Notes: generated by a model from the letters alone, not told the origin. Counted from the stretch's first letter, positions 17,622 to 27,723 are shown. The stretch: DNA of 64,000 bases from Ligilactobacillus animalis KCTC 3501 = DSM 20602 (GCF_001434535.1 NZ_AYYW01000025.1:49260-113259); one strand, 5' to 3'. Program-made: numbers and translations.

Positions 17622-18257
17622 TTGCTTTATCGCGAAGTTTGCTTAGAAAATTATACTGACCTCCCCCAAGCCGTTTTACAGGGTGCTGATCGGATCGAGA
17701 TCTGCGACAACCTCGCTGTCGGCGGGACTACGATCAGTAAAGGTGTTATGGGTGAAGCTATCAAGTATACCCATGAAAAAAATATTCCCTTAGTGATCTT
17801 AGTCCGGGCTCGTGGTGGAAATTTTGTTTACAATGATATCGAATTAAAGATCATGGAAGCTGATATCTTAGAAGCTCAAGTCTTAGGAGCTGATGCGGTT
17901 TGTATCGGTGCTTTGACGGCTGATGGTCAAGTCGACTACGAAGCAATGGAAACGCTCATTGCTGCAGCTGGCGGAATGGAACTCGTCTTTAATATGGCCT
18001 TTGATGAACTGAGCTTTGACGAACAAAAACGGACGATCGATTGGGCAGTCGAGCAAGGCTTTAGCCGGATCTTGACCCATGGTGGTCCTAAAGATACTCC
18101 GATCGAAGCTAATTTAGAGCATTTAAAAGAGCTCATCGCTTATGCTAATGGGCGGATCACGATCCTTCCTGGGGGTAAGATCACGGCCAAAAATGCCCAA
18201 GCGGTAGCTGACGCCTTACAAGTCACTGCAGTCCATGGAACTAAAATATTAGCTTGA
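17622..18257 (+). CDS. cutC: CutC family protein
   Basis: CutC proteins are TIM-barrel proteins once linked to copper homeostasis; the present view is that the biochemical function is uncertain. The conserved N-terminus REVCLENYTD, GADRIEICD and the LTHGGP and ILPGGKIT motifs are present. An ATG at 17613 touches the only ribosome site (AAAGGA, 17607-17612), so I prefer the TTG at 17622-17624, nine bases downstream, which also fits the usual MLxREVCxEN beginning. It is co-directional with the lactonase gene. Confidence 0.85.
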   Translation: MLYREVCLENYTDLPQAVLQGADRIEICDNLAVGGTTISKGVMGEAIKYTHEKNIPLVILVRARGGNFVYNDIELKIMEADILEAQVLGADAVCIGALTADGQVDYEAMETLIAAAGGMELVFNMAFDELSFDEQKRTIDWAVEQGFSRILTHGGPKDTPIEANLEHLKELIAYANGRITILPGGKITAKNAQAVADALQVTAVHGTKILA

Positions 18258-18263
18258 GCTTCA

Positions 18264-18298
18264 CAACAAGTCTGATCTCGGTCAGGCTTGTTTTTTAT
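18264..18298 (+). terminator. Terminator after cutC
   Basis: AACAAGTCTGA pairs (one wobble) with TCAGGCTTGTT, followed directly by TTTTTT at 18290-18296. Confidence 0.85.
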
Positions 18299-18300
18299 TC

Positions 18301-18331
18301 CACAAAAAAAGCCAGTCCCCTGACTGACTCG
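18301..18331 (-). terminator. Terminator after ydcF
   Basis: AGCCAGTC pairs with GACTGACT with one mismatch around a CCCT loop; the A run at 18303-18309 forms the minus-strand T tract. Confidence 0.65.
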
Positions 18332-18337
18332 AAATAG

Positions 18338-19354
18338 TTATATTTTCAAATATGCAAATGCTATATATACGACACCTAAAGCTAAAATGACGCTCAATTG
18401 CAGCTTATAAGTGATCCTCAGATAAGCGATATATTCACGCATAAATGCATTGAGCGTAAAATACCAACGTGTTTTGGCACCAAAGCCAACACATTTAAGC
18501 CCTTGACGTTTAGCGATCACTAATGCACGATAAACGTGATATGAATTAGTAGCGATCCCAAATTTAGCATTTGGCGCCATCAAGCGATGTGAAAATAAAA
18601 TATTTTCATACGTAGTCGTTGACTTATTTTCAACAATGATATCATCTGCAGGTATCCCTTGCTTTAAAGCGTAGTTTCGCATCGCTTCACCTTCTGCGAT
18701 CACTTCATCTGGTCCCTGTCCCCCCGACATGATCAATTTTAAACCTGGTGTTTTACGGTAGACCGCAATCGCCCGCTCGATCCGCGCTGCCAATAACGGT
18801 GTTACTTCAGTTCCATTTAGCCCTGCACCTAAAACTACGATATAGTCAAGTTTTGGCAACTTAAGGTGAACCAAATTCAAAGTCAACGTTACAGTATACA
18901 TCACCATAACGAGTAAGAAATAGACCGTCACCGAACCTAAATAACCATAGGCGTACATCCAAATATTTTTATCGGTAAAATGTCCAAACATCGGCCAGAT
19001 CACTAAGTAAGCAATACAAAAGATCCCAAAACCGAGCGATAATAGGTTGTGGAATTTAAAGCCTTCATTTAAGATCACCTTGACCCCATTATAGAGAAAG
19101 ACAGACACTAACACAAACGGCCACAATACCATACATATCGTCACTATGCTCGCTAAAAAGATAATAATGAAAAACAGCCACTGATGAGCATACAAGAACT
19201 CACTATATCTCATTAGGATCGCAGCGATAAAGATCATTGTTGTCAGTAAAAAAGTCACAAATGAAACGCCGGCCCATAAAGAACGGGGCTCGTGCCTCAT
19301 TGTATAAGTAAACCAACCTATTCCAACTAAGAATATCGATACAAATATCAACAT
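18338..19354 (-). CDS. ydcF: YdcF/SanA family membrane protein (DUF218)
   Basis: The 338-residue protein has about six membrane helices in its first half, a DUF218 domain (LDYIVVLGAGLNGTEVTPLLAARIERA, in which the GAGLNG loop is conserved, then MSGGQGPDE and ENKSTTTYENILFS) and a last C-terminal membrane helix. DUF218 proteins are envelope-associated; a link to vancomycin tolerance and peptidoglycan precursor transport is known for E. coli SanA, but no biochemical function is established for this type. It starts 11 bases after mgtE on the same strand and is likely the last gene of the relQ-nadK-rlu-mgtE unit. Confidence 0.85.
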   Translation of the reverse strand: MLIFVSIFLVGIGWFTYTMRHEPRSLWAGVSFVTFLLTTMIFIAAILMRYSEFLYAHQWLFFIIIFLASIVTICMVLWPFVLVSVFLYNGVKVILNEGFKFHNLLSLGFGIFCIAYLVIWPMFGHFTDKNIWMYAYGYLGSVTVYFLLVMVMYTVTLTLNLVHLKLPKLDYIVVLGAGLNGTEVTPLLAARIERAIAVYRKTPGLKLIMSGGQGPDEVIAEGEAMRNYALKQGIPADDIIVENKSTTTYENILFSHRLMAPNAKFGIATNSYHVYRALVIAKRQGLKCVGFGAKTRWYFTLNAFMREYIAYLRITYKLQLSVILALGVVYIAFAYLKI

Positions 19355-19365
19355 TTAAATTACCC

Positions 19366-20733
19366 TTATGTCCCCATAAAAAATTTCATAAATAATTTTG
19401 CAATATTAAAGTAGATCAACACCGAAGTCAAGTCACTTAACGTTGAGATAAACGGACCTGAAGCCACAGCGGGATCGACTCCGATCTTATCCATCAAATT
19501 AGGGATAAAGCTCCCAGCTAAGTTTGCCACCGTGATTGCACACATCATTGCCATCCCGATAACAAAACCTAAAATAAAGTTTTGCTTCCAAAAGCCAACG
19601 ATCAAAAAGATCGTCAAACCTGTAACTAATCCCGTAACCAGACCCGTCAAAAGTTCGATAAAAAATTGGCGATAAACAGACGGTTGATCTTCATCACGAC
19701 TAGCTAATCGCCGAACTGCGACCGCCAAACTCTGCGTCCCAGCATTTCCGGCAGTACCGGTGATCGAAGAAACAAAGATCGCTAAAATACTAGCTTGACT
19801 GATCATGCCTTCATAATGTGAGATCAAAGTCGTTGTCGACATCCCCAATAATAACAAGACGATCAACCAAGGCAAACGATTGCTCGCAGCCTTGATCGGG
19901 TTATCGGCTACTTCTTCGGTATCAACGGCAGCCAAACCAGAGTAATCTTCAGCAGATTCTTCATCGATAACGTCAATGATATCATCGACGTTGATGATCC
20001 CGATCAATTTATTCTCATAATCAGTCACTGGGATCGCTAAGAAGTTGTAATCCCGGATCGTCTGTGCAACTTCAGCTTGATCATCAGAAACTTTAACTGA
20101 CATCACCGGCGTTGTCATGATATCCATGATCATTTGATCATCATCATTTATCAAAAGATCACGTAAAGTCAAAACACCGATCAACTTGTTATCAGAGCCA
20201 ACAACATAAACATAATAGATCGTTTCAGCATCGCTTGCTTCACGCTTGACAACATGCATCGCTGAGCGGACCGTCTGATTGCCGGCGATCGCCACATATT
20301 CCGTCGACATGATCGCACCAGCAGTCTTATCTTCATAGTGCAACATTTCACGGATCTCAGCAGCTTTTTCAGTCGGCAAAAGGCGCAGATAGCCCGCTAG
20401 ATCTTTTTTAGGTACATACGCTAAAATATCGACCGCGTTATCGGTATACATCTCATCAATAACATTGGCCGCATATTGTGGCGTCATTTCTTCAAAGTAT
20501 TTTACGACTTCTTCGGGTTCATCTTCGATCGCATCAAACATGTCCCCGACTTCTTTGGCCGTTAAATAGCGATACAGCCTCGCTCTTTGTTGTGAATTTA
20601 ATTCAGTAAAGATCTGTGCTTGTTCATAAACGTGCAGATCCAAATAATTTTCTCTAAATTGCCGTGCTTTTTGGCTGTTCAGCAACTGGATGATCTTCTT
20701 GTCACTTTGAGTTTTTACCAGATTTTCAGCCAT
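19366..20733 (-). CDS. mgtE: Magnesium transporter MgtE
   Basis: MgtE is a dimeric Mg2+ channel whose cytoplasmic domain closes the pore when magnesium is high. The 455-residue protein shows the N-domain (superhelical, residues 1-130), two CBS domains (about 135-255; MSTEYVAIAGNQTV and IMTTPVMSV), a plug helix and five membrane helices with the pore segment SITGTAGNAGTQS. A first ATG (20737-20739) sits directly after GAGGG, so the second ATG, in GGGATGAGTATG, is the better start. The gene lies between an RluA-family gene and ydcF, a B. subtilis-like order. Confidence 0.95.
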   Translation of the reverse strand: MAENLVKTQSDKKIIQLLNSQKARQFRENYLDLHVYEQAQIFTELNSQQRARLYRYLTAKEVGDMFDAIEDEPEEVVKYFEEMTPQYAANVIDEMYTDNAVDILAYVPKKDLAGYLRLLPTEKAAEIREMLHYEDKTAGAIMSTEYVAIAGNQTVRSAMHVVKREASDAETIYYVYVVGSDNKLIGVLTLRDLLINDDDQMIMDIMTTPVMSVKVSDDQAEVAQTIRDYNFLAIPVTDYENKLIGIINVDDIIDVIDEESAEDYSGLAAVDTEEVADNPIKAASNRLPWLIVLLLLGMSTTTLISHYEGMISQASILAIFVSSITGTAGNAGTQSLAVAVRRLASRDEDQPSVYRQFFIELLTGLVTGLVTGLTIFLIVGFWKQNFILGFVIGMAMMCAITVANLAGSFIPNLMDKIGVDPAVASGPFISTLSDLTSVLIYFNIAKLFMKFFMGT

Positions 20734-20748
20734 ACTCATCCCTCTTTT

Positions 20749-21645
20749 CTAATTGTTTGCTAGATACTGTTGCATATCTCGCGGTAACTCACAAGTAAAC
20801 TCAACGTCTTTTTCTAAAAAAGGATGATAAAAGCGCAGATAGGCACAATGCAAAGCTTGCCGTTGCAAAGGCAAAACTTTGGCACCATCATACAAGCGAT
20901 CCCCTAATAACGGATGCTTCAAGTAAGCACTGTGAACGCGGATCTGATGTGTCCGTCCCGTGTGCAACCGGATCCGATACAGCGTCGCTTGGCCTACACT
21001 TTTTTCGTACCAATATTGAGTTTTAGCAAACTGCCCTCCTGCTAAGACTCGGCGCTTGATCAAACTATCCTCTTGGCGTCCGATCGGTAAGTTTACCGTA
21101 AAATGTGGGTTCGTCAGTTTACCCGTAAGTAAAGCCAGATATTCTTTTTTGATCGTGTGTGCATGTTGCTGTTGATCGATCAAAGCATGAGCATATCGAT
21201 GTTTCGCAACTAAAACTAGCCCCGTCGTATCACGGTCTAGCCTCGTTGCGATATGAACGACCGTCTGCTCGTAACCACGTAATTTGTAATAGCCCACGAT
21301 CCGATTGACCAATGAATCAGTTCGCTGATCGGTCAAGGGGGACGGGATCGTAGTCAGACGGGCTGGTTTGTTGACGATCAAATAATGATCATCTTCATAG
21401 ACGATATCTAACGGGACATATGATGGGATCACTGCCTCTTTGCGCGGATGTTCTGGCGGTAAGCTGATCGTGATCTTATCGCCTTTTTTTATTTGATCCA
21501 CGATCCGACCTGAAGTGTTATTCACCAATAATTGGCCCCCTTCATGTCTGATCTTAGCAGATAAACGACGTGATACGCCCTTTTGTTTTAAAAATGTCTT
21601 TAAATGACAGTTATTTTCTTCGTTATAAATCCATTCTATCTTCAT
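20749..21645 (-). CDS. RluA-family pseudouridine synthase (YjbO-type)
   Basis: This enzyme isomerises uridine to pseudouridine in structured RNA. The 298-residue protein has an N-terminal S4-like segment (about 20-60) and the catalytic motif [12 protein letters not shown], with the nucleophilic aspartate. The catalytic fold continues with [10 protein letters not shown] and [13 protein letters not shown]. Position after nadK equals B. subtilis yjbO (an RluD-like enzyme), but the target uridine is not known. The start overlaps the nadK end by 23 bases, implying translational coupling. Confidence 0.9.
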   Translation of the reverse strand: MKIEWIYNEENNCHLKTFLKQKGVSRRLSAKIRHEGGQLLVNNTSGRIVDQIKKGDKITISLPPEHPRKEAVIPSYVPLDIVYEDDHYLIVNKPARLTTIPSPLTDQRTDSLVNRIVGYYKLRGYEQTVVHIATRLDRDTTGLVLVAKHRYAHALIDQQQHAHTIKKEYLALLTGKLTNPHFTVNLPIGRQEDSLIKRRVLAGGQFAKTQYWYEKSVGQATLYRIRLHTGRTHQIRVHSAYLKHPLLGDRLYDGAKVLPLQRQALHCAYLRFYHPFLEKDVEFTCELPRDMQQYLANN

Positions 21646-22441
21646 CTTCAGTTCCTATAAAGGCGTCTTGAACTCGGCGCCAAAAATGTGTGTGGCGGTA
21701 TTTAGCAAAATAGATCCGCCTTTTTGAGACCTTATATTGAATCTCACAGATCTGACGGTTATGATACGATTCTGAATCGACAGTCAAAACAAAATCGCTC
21801 CCTTTTCCCGGTCTAAAGGTGATCCAGTCATTAGGTGCTACAATCATCGGTGAGCTCAAGGTCCGAAAAACGCGATTATTGATCGAACCGATCTCGGCTA
21901 TCTGCAAGACCTCAAGATTAGGGTGGACTACTGCCCCACCAAGTGATTTATTATATGCCGTCGAACCAGTCGGCGTCGAAACGCATAGCCCATCGCCTCT
22001 AAAGCGTTCAAAGAGTTCACCACCGATATACACATCCGTTACCATGGTGGCACTATTACGCTTTAAGGTCGATTCATTCAACGCTAAATAACGCTCACGG
22101 CGCGGGCTATCGGCGTATTTAACAGAAACTTCCAATAACGGGTAACTGACGGATTGGCGATTATCTGATTGCAGACTGATCACCAAATCGTCGATCTCAT
22201 CATCACGCCAATCCGTATAAAATCCTAAATGTCCCGTATGAACACCCACAAAACGAATTTGCTCTAATTTATCTTTATAATGATGAAAAGCCGATAGCAA
22301 AGTACCATCGCCCCCGATCGTCACTACAACATCGGGCTCTTCGTCATCGATCACAAAATGGCGTTCCACAAACTTTTGATATAGTTTTTTCTTAACAGCT
22401 TGTGATTTAGCTCGTTTATTAGCAAAAATTGCGATTCTCAT
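21623..22441 (-). CDS. nadK: NAD kinase
   Basis: NadK phosphorylates NAD to NADP and is essential. The 272-residue protein has the GGDG motif ([10 protein letters not shown]), the NE/D region (LALNES) and the [14 protein letters not shown] substrate-binding loop. An in-frame ATG at 22456 overlaps the GGAGGTG ribosome site; the ATG at 22439-22441, six bases downstream of it, is the start. It lies between relQ and the pseudouridine synthase gene, the conserved yjbM-ppnK-yjbO order of Bacillus and lactobacilli. Confidence 0.96.
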   Translation of the reverse strand: MRIAIFANKRAKSQAVKKKLYQKFVERHFVIDDEEPDVVVTIGGDGTLLSAFHHYKDKLEQIRFVGVHTGHLGFYTDWRDDEIDDLVISLQSDNRQSVSYPLLEVSVKYADSPRRERYLALNESTLKRNSATMVTDVYIGGELFERFRGDGLCVSTPTGSTAYNKSLGGAVVHPNLEVLQIAEIGSINNRVFRTLSSPMIVAPNDWITFRPGKGSDFVLTVDSESYHNRQICEIQYKVSKRRIYFAKYRHTHFWRRVQDAFIGTEDEDRMDL

Positions 22442-22477
22442 TATTCTCACCTCCATGGTCGAATGTGTCTTGCTTAA

Positions 22478-23107
22478 CTACTCTAAGCTCGTGTGCTTAT
22501 CTTCAAATAATCTTTGTGCCTCATTGACTTCTTCTCTAATGCTAGACATTTCTTGATCAAGTGCAAAAGCGATCTCAGCACTTTTCTCTAATCTCATCGC
22601 AACTTCAGACGGAATACATCCTTGGTACTTGTAGTTGAGTGAATGTTCGATCGTAGCCCAAAAATTCATCGCTAACGTCCTGATCTGGATCTCAACTTTT
22701 AGTTGTTGCTCGCGCTCCAGCAGTTGGACTGGATACGTGACCACCAAATGATAGGACCGATAGCCACTTTCCTTGGGCGTTTTGATATAATCACGTTCTT
22801 CGATCACTTGCATATCTTTGCGCTTCCGTAAAAGTTCAACTACGCGATAGATATCTTCCACAAACTGACACATGATCCGTACCCCAGCGATATCTTCCAT
22901 ATCCTGCGACAAACGCTTGGGTTTGATCTGGCGCCGTTTCATCTTTTCTAAAATGCTTGGTATTGGTTTGACTCTGCCGGTGACATATTCAATTGGACTG
23001 CGGTTGCCGCTCTTTTTAAATTGCCCACGCAGAGTTCTGAGTTTGAGTTTCAACTCGTTGACCGCTTGATCGTAAGGCTCTAAAAAATTGCTCCAATCGT
23101 CTTCCAT
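22478..23107 (-). CDS. relQ: Small alarmone synthetase RelQ (GTP pyrophosphokinase)
   Basis: RelQ transfers pyrophosphate from ATP to GTP or GDP, making (p)ppGpp without a hydrolase domain. The 210-residue protein contains the RelA/SpoT synthetase core (DIAGVRIMCQF, ESGYRSYHLVV, VEIQIRTLAMNFWATIEHSLNYKY) and the C-terminal helices that form the tetramer. The upstream GTGGTG codons overlap the ribosome site AAAGGTGG, so the start is ATG 23105-23107. It is divergent from spxH and leads the relQ-nadK operon. Confidence 0.94.
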   Translation of the reverse strand: MEDDWSNFLEPYDQAVNELKLKLRTLRGQFKKSGNRSPIEYVTGRVKPIPSILEKMKRRQIKPKRLSQDMEDIAGVRIMCQFVEDIYRVVELLRKRKDMQVIEERDYIKTPKESGYRSYHLVVTYPVQLLEREQQLKVEIQIRTLAMNFWATIEHSLNYKYQGCIPSEVAMRLEKSAEIAFALDQEMSSIREEVNEAQRLFEDKHTSLE

Positions 23108-23200
23108 TAAATAGATCACCACCTTTCTATACCTTATCAGTTTAACACAGACCCACGCTCTTTTACATTCTCAAAAAAATTAAAGCTACATTTTAACGTA

Positions 23201-23214
23201 TGAAAACGCTTTTG
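23201..23214. promoter_or_regulatory. Possible cre (CcpA) site between relQ and spxH
   Basis: TGAAAACGCTTTTG matches 12 of 14 positions of the CcpA operator TGWAANCGNTNWCA; the final CA is TG. The site sits in the 204-bp divergent gap. The match is imperfect and no functional context demands it. Confidence 0.3.
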
Positions 23215-23311
23215 CGTACAAAATAAGTCAGATTTATTGCAAAAATCATTTTTTTTGCTTAAAGTATAAATATAGAAAAAAGGAATATTTGATCAAGTGG
23301 AGGAGAACACC

Positions 23312-23941
23312 ATGTTAGAGATGTATTTGTTTATCAATCCTCTTGGCGCTAAATGCTACGAAGCAGAACAAAACATTTTAAAACTTGCGGAAGAATCGCC
23401 ACAAAAGTTTCAGATTCGTTTTATCCCACTTTTGAACTTGCAATCAGTGACCAAGGTTATGTCTGTGATGAATGTTTCAGGTGATACTTTGCAACTGCGC
23501 AATAAAGTATCCCAGATCTTGTATAATGCCGTTTTGGATTACAAAGCTGCTCTTTTTCAAGGGCGCAAACGCGGTCACGATTTCTTGCTTAATGTTCAGC
23601 GCCAACTCTATGTCGAGCATAAAAAATACAGTGAAGAAGTCGTTATTCGTGCAGCTAAAGAGAGTAAACTAGATCTTGCTACGTTTGAACACGATCGGCG
23701 CTCGAAACTAGCAGTTGAAAGTTTTCGAGAAGATCAAAGATTAGCTGCTGAAATGAACGTCAATACCCCACCATCTATGGTGGTATACAATTTAGACTAT
23801 CTTGAATATGCAGTCTCAGTTGAAAACTGCACCTCGTTATCAAGTTTGGAAGAATTGCTTTTTGGTAATGCAGCAAAGGAATTTGTTTGCACCAAAAATG
23901 GGCTTCATCCAACTTACCACCAATTATCATTAAAAAAATAA
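23312..23941 (+). CDS. spxH: ClpXP adaptor protein SpxH (YjbH family)
   Basis: SpxH belongs to the DsbA/thioredoxin-like superfamily and delivers the regulator Spx to ClpXP for degradation, so it sets the threshold of the disulfide-stress response. The 209-residue protein begins MLEMYLFINPLGAKCYEAE; only one cysteine of the ancestral CxxC pair is kept, as is common in lactobacilli, so it is unlikely to be an oxidoreductase. The start is ATG 23312-23314 after GGAGGAG; an in-frame GTG just before it is part of the ribosome site. The adaptor lies close to its partner genes spxA, mecA and pepF. Confidence 0.9.
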   Translation: MLEMYLFINPLGAKCYEAEQNILKLAEESPQKFQIRFIPLLNLQSVTKVMSVMNVSGDTLQLRNKVSQILYNAVLDYKAALFQGRKRGHDFLLNVQRQLYVEHKKYSEEVVIRAAKESKLDLATFEHDRRSKLAVESFREDQRLAAEMNVNTPPSMVVYNLDYLEYAVSVENCTSLSSLEELLFGNAAKEFVCTKNGLHPTYHQLSLKK

Positions 23942-23980
23942 ACTTGCTCGGCCCTTGTGGTCGAACAAGTTTATTTTTTT
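23930..23980. terminator. Bidirectional terminator spxH / pepF
   Basis: A 14-bp imperfect stem (AAACTTG...CAAGTTT, 23940-23972) is flanked by A-rich and T-rich runs and lies between two convergent genes. Confidence 0.75.
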
Positions 23981-23985
23981 ATTGC

Positions 23986-25794
23986 TTATTTAGCTAATAG
24001 CTCTTTTAATTCAGCCAAACGTTCCTTAAAGATACCAAAAGCTTTCTCTAGATATTTACTATCAGTCATATCAACACCAGCTTTTTTCATTACCTCTAAT
24101 GGAGCAGCTGAACTACCTGCTTTTAAGTAGTCCAAATAAGCTTCCGTATGCGCCGGTTCTTCATCTAAGACGCGCTCTGCTAAAGTAGAAGCTGCCCCAA
24201 AACCAGTTGCGTATTGATAAACATAGAAATTGTAGTAAAAATGCGGGATCCGTGACCATTCATATGCGATCTCTGGGTCATTTTCGACTGCACTACCATA
24301 GTAGCGTTGATTTAGTTTACCGTAGAAATCTGACATCAGATCTGCTGTCAATGGTACTTGGGAAGCATCTTGTTCATGGATCCAAGCTTCAAATTCAGCA
24401 AATTGGGTTTGCCGATAAACAGTTCCTTTAAAGCCATCTAGATAGTGATTCAATACGTAAGCCCGTACCTTAGGATCAGTTTGAGTCTCTAACAAATACT
24501 GGGTCAACAAGTTTTCGTTTGTCGTTGAGGCGATCTCCGCAACAAAGATCGAATAATCCCCATATTGATAAGGTTGATTGGTCCGTGTATAGTAACTGTG
24601 CATCGTGTGTCCCATCTCATGAACTAACGTAAAGAGATTATCCAACGTATCTTGCCAATTCAATAAAATATATGGTGCAGTATCATAAGCCCCACCTGAG
24701 TACGCTCCTGAACGTTTACCTGCATTAGCGACCACATCGATCCAGCGTTCGTCAAAAGCTTTCTCTACATAAGCAAGATACTCTTCACCTAAGACGCTCA
24801 AGGCCTCTAAAGTCATCTTTTTAGCCTGTTTATAAGTGAACGTCAATGTCGGTTCACCCGTCAATGGAGTATACATATCATACATATGCAACTCGTCGAC
24901 ACCTAAGATATCCTTGCGTAAAGCTACATACTCATGCAGTAGCCCCAAATTTTCATTGACCGTTTTGACCAAAGTATCATAAACAGCTACTGGAATATCA
25001 TTTTGGGCTAATGAAGCTTCCTTGGCACTTTGATAATTACGTAATTTAGCTGAAAAATTATGCTTACGCACATGTGCCGACAGTGTAGCTGCAAATGTGT
25101 GTCTGAACTGTTTATATACAGCATATAACTGTTCAAATGCTTCACGTCTAACTGGGCGCGCAGTCGATTCGAGCAATTTACCGTAGACCCCATTTGAAAG
25201 CTCGACCTTTGAGCCCGTTTCATCAGTTACTACGGGGAATTTTAGATCAGCATTGTTTAAAACTTCAAAAACATTAGCTGAAGCGCCCAAAATATCGCTT
25301 GCACCTGCTAACAGTGCTTCTTCTTTTTCACTCAAGACATGGGCTCGAAGTCTAGTCCAGTCATCGATCAAAGTTTTATATGCATTTAATTTAGGTTCAT
25401 CTTGATAATAGCTTGCTAATTTTTCTGGCGCTAAAGCTAATAACTCAGGTCGAAACCAAGCTAATTTCGCTGAAACATCAGCTAATAACTTTTGGACCCG
25501 TGCCATCAAAGCTTGGTACTTAGCATTAGCGGTATCCTCATCGTTTTTCATGCTTGCATAGACATAAACTACTTCAAGTTGGCGATCTAACTCGAGCATG
25601 GCCGTTAGAGCAGCTAAAAAGGCTTGAGCGCTATTTCCTAGTGTTCCCTTATATTGTTCAAAATCTTCAGCTGATTTTGCTACTTGCGCAAAGGCTACTT
25701 CAAATTCTGCATTAGTTGCAAAGATCTTGGTCAGATCCCAAGTAAGCTCGAGTGCTACCTCTGATCTTTTTGGTAGACGTGTTACTTCACTCAT
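23986..25794 (-). CDS. pepF: Oligoendopeptidase F
   Basis: PepF is a cytoplasmic zinc metallopeptidase (family M3) that cleaves peptides of about 7-17 residues. The 602-residue protein has the HExxH motif in LVHEMGHTMHSYY with the third ligand region IFVAEIASTTNE. The location next to coiA and mecA is conserved from Bacillus to lactobacilli. In lactic acid bacteria it supports protein turnover and peptide nutrition together with Opp transport. Confidence 0.96.
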   Translation of the reverse strand: MSEVTRLPKRSEVALELTWDLTKIFATNAEFEVAFAQVAKSAEDFEQYKGTLGNSAQAFLAALTAMLELDRQLEVVYVYASMKNDEDTANAKYQALMARVQKLLADVSAKLAWFRPELLALAPEKLASYYQDEPKLNAYKTLIDDWTRLRAHVLSEKEEALLAGASDILGASANVFEVLNNADLKFPVVTDETGSKVELSNGVYGKLLESTARPVRREAFEQLYAVYKQFRHTFAATLSAHVRKHNFSAKLRNYQSAKEASLAQNDIPVAVYDTLVKTVNENLGLLHEYVALRKDILGVDELHMYDMYTPLTGEPTLTFTYKQAKKMTLEALSVLGEEYLAYVEKAFDERWIDVVANAGKRSGAYSGGAYDTAPYILLNWQDTLDNLFTLVHEMGHTMHSYYTRTNQPYQYGDYSIFVAEIASTTNENLLTQYLLETQTDPKVRAYVLNHYLDGFKGTVYRQTQFAEFEAWIHEQDASQVPLTADLMSDFYGKLNQRYYGSAVENDPEIAYEWSRIPHFYYNFYVYQYATGFGAASTLAERVLDEEPAHTEAYLDYLKAGSSAAPLEVMKKAGVDMTDSKYLEKAFGIFKERLAELKELLAK

Positions 25795-25832
25795 TACAAA
25801 ATCCCCCTTTAATTATCGGTAGTGCCTTAATT

Positions 25833-26807
25833 TTAGAAATTTTTTTTAAGAAAAGCAAGTCCTTTACAAAAATTATCAATATCCTGTTCAATAAATGGCT
25901 TCAAATCAACAAAAACCAGCTCATAAGCCGGTATTTTAGGCCTCGAAAACTGATCACAATATAACGCTGTCCGCCACCATAAAGTTGCTGTCCGATATAA
26001 TGGGTAACTATAGCTCAATGCTAAACAATCATCTATCACCGCAGTCAACTTTAGACGCTTTTGATATGTTAATTGTTGCAATTTACGCATAGCCCCAGTC
26101 GAATAATATATCTGTTTAGCCAAAGCATACTTTTGTTTTTTTCTTTCACTCAGCGATAAATGCTTTAATCGTATCTTTTGTGGGGTAGCGAAAAAAGCTT
26201 TTAGTTTTTTGACATCATTTGTCCGCCAGTATTGATATTTAAGTGGCAAAAAATCAGCTTTTTGGATCCCATAAACAACTTCAAAGTATGCTTTAATGGG
26301 ATCGAGATAGATCAAATAAAAGCCCCGATTTTTTGACCACCGCATAAATTGTGCAACTTGCTGTGGTAAACTGCGCTTAAGTCTATAATTATTTCCTAAG
26401 ATCCACAATTCAGCTAGACCAGCATCGTGATATCCACGTGAGCGTTTTTGCAATTTGCGTAAACTGAGTGGTGCACATTGATATTCTAAAGCCAAAAGCT
26501 GCTGATCAGGCAACTGGACCAACAGATCGGGACGTTGCTTTGACCCAGGTAGATAGGCTTCAAGCTTAACTCGTGCTCCAAACGCCCTAAAAAAAGTGGC
26601 TAATAGCTTTTTTCCTCGTAAGTGCTCACTGGTCTCTCCTTCACTAAAAGTCCCACAAGTCCGCTTCAAATGCGCAAAATGTGCCATATAATAATGCCCT
26701 TGACGCAAAATGACTGGCTCGTGGCAACTTGGACAATAATATTTTTGCTCTTTTGTTGCTGCTTTGGCTGTGATCATTTTTGAATCTTTTGTTAGCGCAT
26801 ATAACAT
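25833..26807 (-). CDS. coiA: Competence protein CoiA-like
   Basis: CoiA is a competence-induced protein needed for recombination of incoming DNA in streptococci. The 324-residue product has a zinc-ribbon-like N-terminus (CPSCHEPVILRQGHYYMAHFAH), a restriction-endonuclease-like core with RPDLLV and ALEYQ (the D...ExQ type), and a helical C-terminal half. It follows mecA and precedes pepF, as in B. subtilis. It appears intact, although other late competence genes are not in this window. Whether the cell is naturally transformable cannot be told from here. Confidence 0.85.
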   Translation of the reverse strand: MLYALTKDSKMITAKAATKEQKYYCPSCHEPVILRQGHYYMAHFAHLKRTCGTFSEGETSEHLRGKKLLATFFRAFGARVKLEAYLPGSKQRPDLLVQLPDQQLLALEYQCAPLSLRKLQKRSRGYHDAGLAELWILGNNYRLKRSLPQQVAQFMRWSKNRGFYLIYLDPIKAYFEVVYGIQKADFLPLKYQYWRTNDVKKLKAFFATPQKIRLKHLSLSERKKQKYALAKQIYYSTGAMRKLQQLTYQKRLKLTAVIDDCLALSYSYPLYRTATLWWRTALYCDQFSRPKIPAYELVFVDLKPFIEQDIDNFCKGLAFLKKNF

Positions 26808-26857
26808 TTAAAAGCCCCCTTTACTACTAAAGTACGCCAAGGTGACTAAATTTAATG

Positions 26858-26893
26858 CAAAAAAATAGAACAGATATCCTCTGTCCTATTTAT
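26858..26893 (-). terminator. mecA terminator
   Basis: AATAGAACAGA pairs (one mismatch) with TCTGTCCTATT, and the seven A at 26861-26867 supply the minus-strand T tract. It separates mecA from coiA. Confidence 0.8.
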
Positions 26894-26900
26894 CAGTAAA

Positions 26901-27650
26901 TTATTTAAAATGATACCGCGCTAATTCAAGTGCCGCATGTTCCATCAAACACTTACCACGTTCTTTAACGACTGCAGATTCAAACTGCTCTTTTTGACCA
27001 TATTCATAAACCAAAGCCATCGCATCCTTGACATCAGCCACTTCCATCTGATCAGCAAAAAAGACTAATTCGAGATAGTATTTGCCATCTAAATGGTAAA
27101 GATTCGAGACTGTACTGTCATAATTGAAAGCCTTAGCTAACTGAATAAAGTCTTCAAAGTCAGCAAAACTTACCACATAGCGATACTGTGCCTCTGGATC
27201 TTCTTTTAAGTAGCCAGATACTCCATCACCGTCATCGGCTAAAGCAGGCTTTTGGTGTCTAATTTTTTCATTTTCACCGGTGATCTGTTTTCTGATATAG
27301 TCAGCTAGATCATTCCCGATCCCGGCATTAGCGATATTTAACGGCGAGTCGTTTGCATCACTTTCTTTCGAATCATCACGTTCTAAATTCATCGAAGTTT
27401 CTGCTTTTTTAGGATCCACCTTGGTAATAAATAGCTCTAATCCATTTTGATTAGGGATCAGTTGGAAAGTTACCGCATCATTATCGCGAAATTCGTGGTC
27501 CTTATCGACCTCTTCTAAAATGCTAAAAAAGAAATTTTCGATCTCTTTTTGATTGCCAAGTAGATCAAGGACGGTGATACCACGATCAGTCAGATCTTCG
27601 GTTCCGAGTAATACCCTAATTGTATTCTCATTGACTTTTTCCATTTCCAT
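26901..27650 (-). CDS. mecA: Adaptor protein MecA
   Basis: MecA brings substrates such as ComK or ComX-type regulators to the ClpC unfoldase and is needed for ClpC assembly. The 249-residue protein has the N-terminal substrate domain (MEMEKVNENTIRVLLG) , an acidic linker around residues 85-130 and the C-terminal ClpC-binding domain (YVVSFADFEDFIQLAKAF and LELVFFADQMEV). The first ATG follows GGGAGG by seven bases. The gene has its own terminator and lies downstream of spxA. Confidence 0.95.
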   Translation of the reverse strand: MEMEKVNENTIRVLLGTEDLTDRGITVLDLLGNQKEIENFFFSILEEVDKDHEFRDNDAVTFQLIPNQNGLELFITKVDPKKAETSMNLERDDSKESDANDSPLNIANAGIGNDLADYIRKQITGENEKIRHQKPALADDGDGVSGYLKEDPEAQYRYVVSFADFEDFIQLAKAFNYDSTVSNLYHLDGKYYLELVFFADQMEVADVKDAMALVYEYGQKEQFESAVVKERGKCLMEHAALELARYHFK

Positions 27651-27723
27651 CTGTGATCCTCCCTTTCCTACTTAAATGCTTGCAAAACACTTAATTTGCA
27701 AACTTTATCATACCAAAAATTAT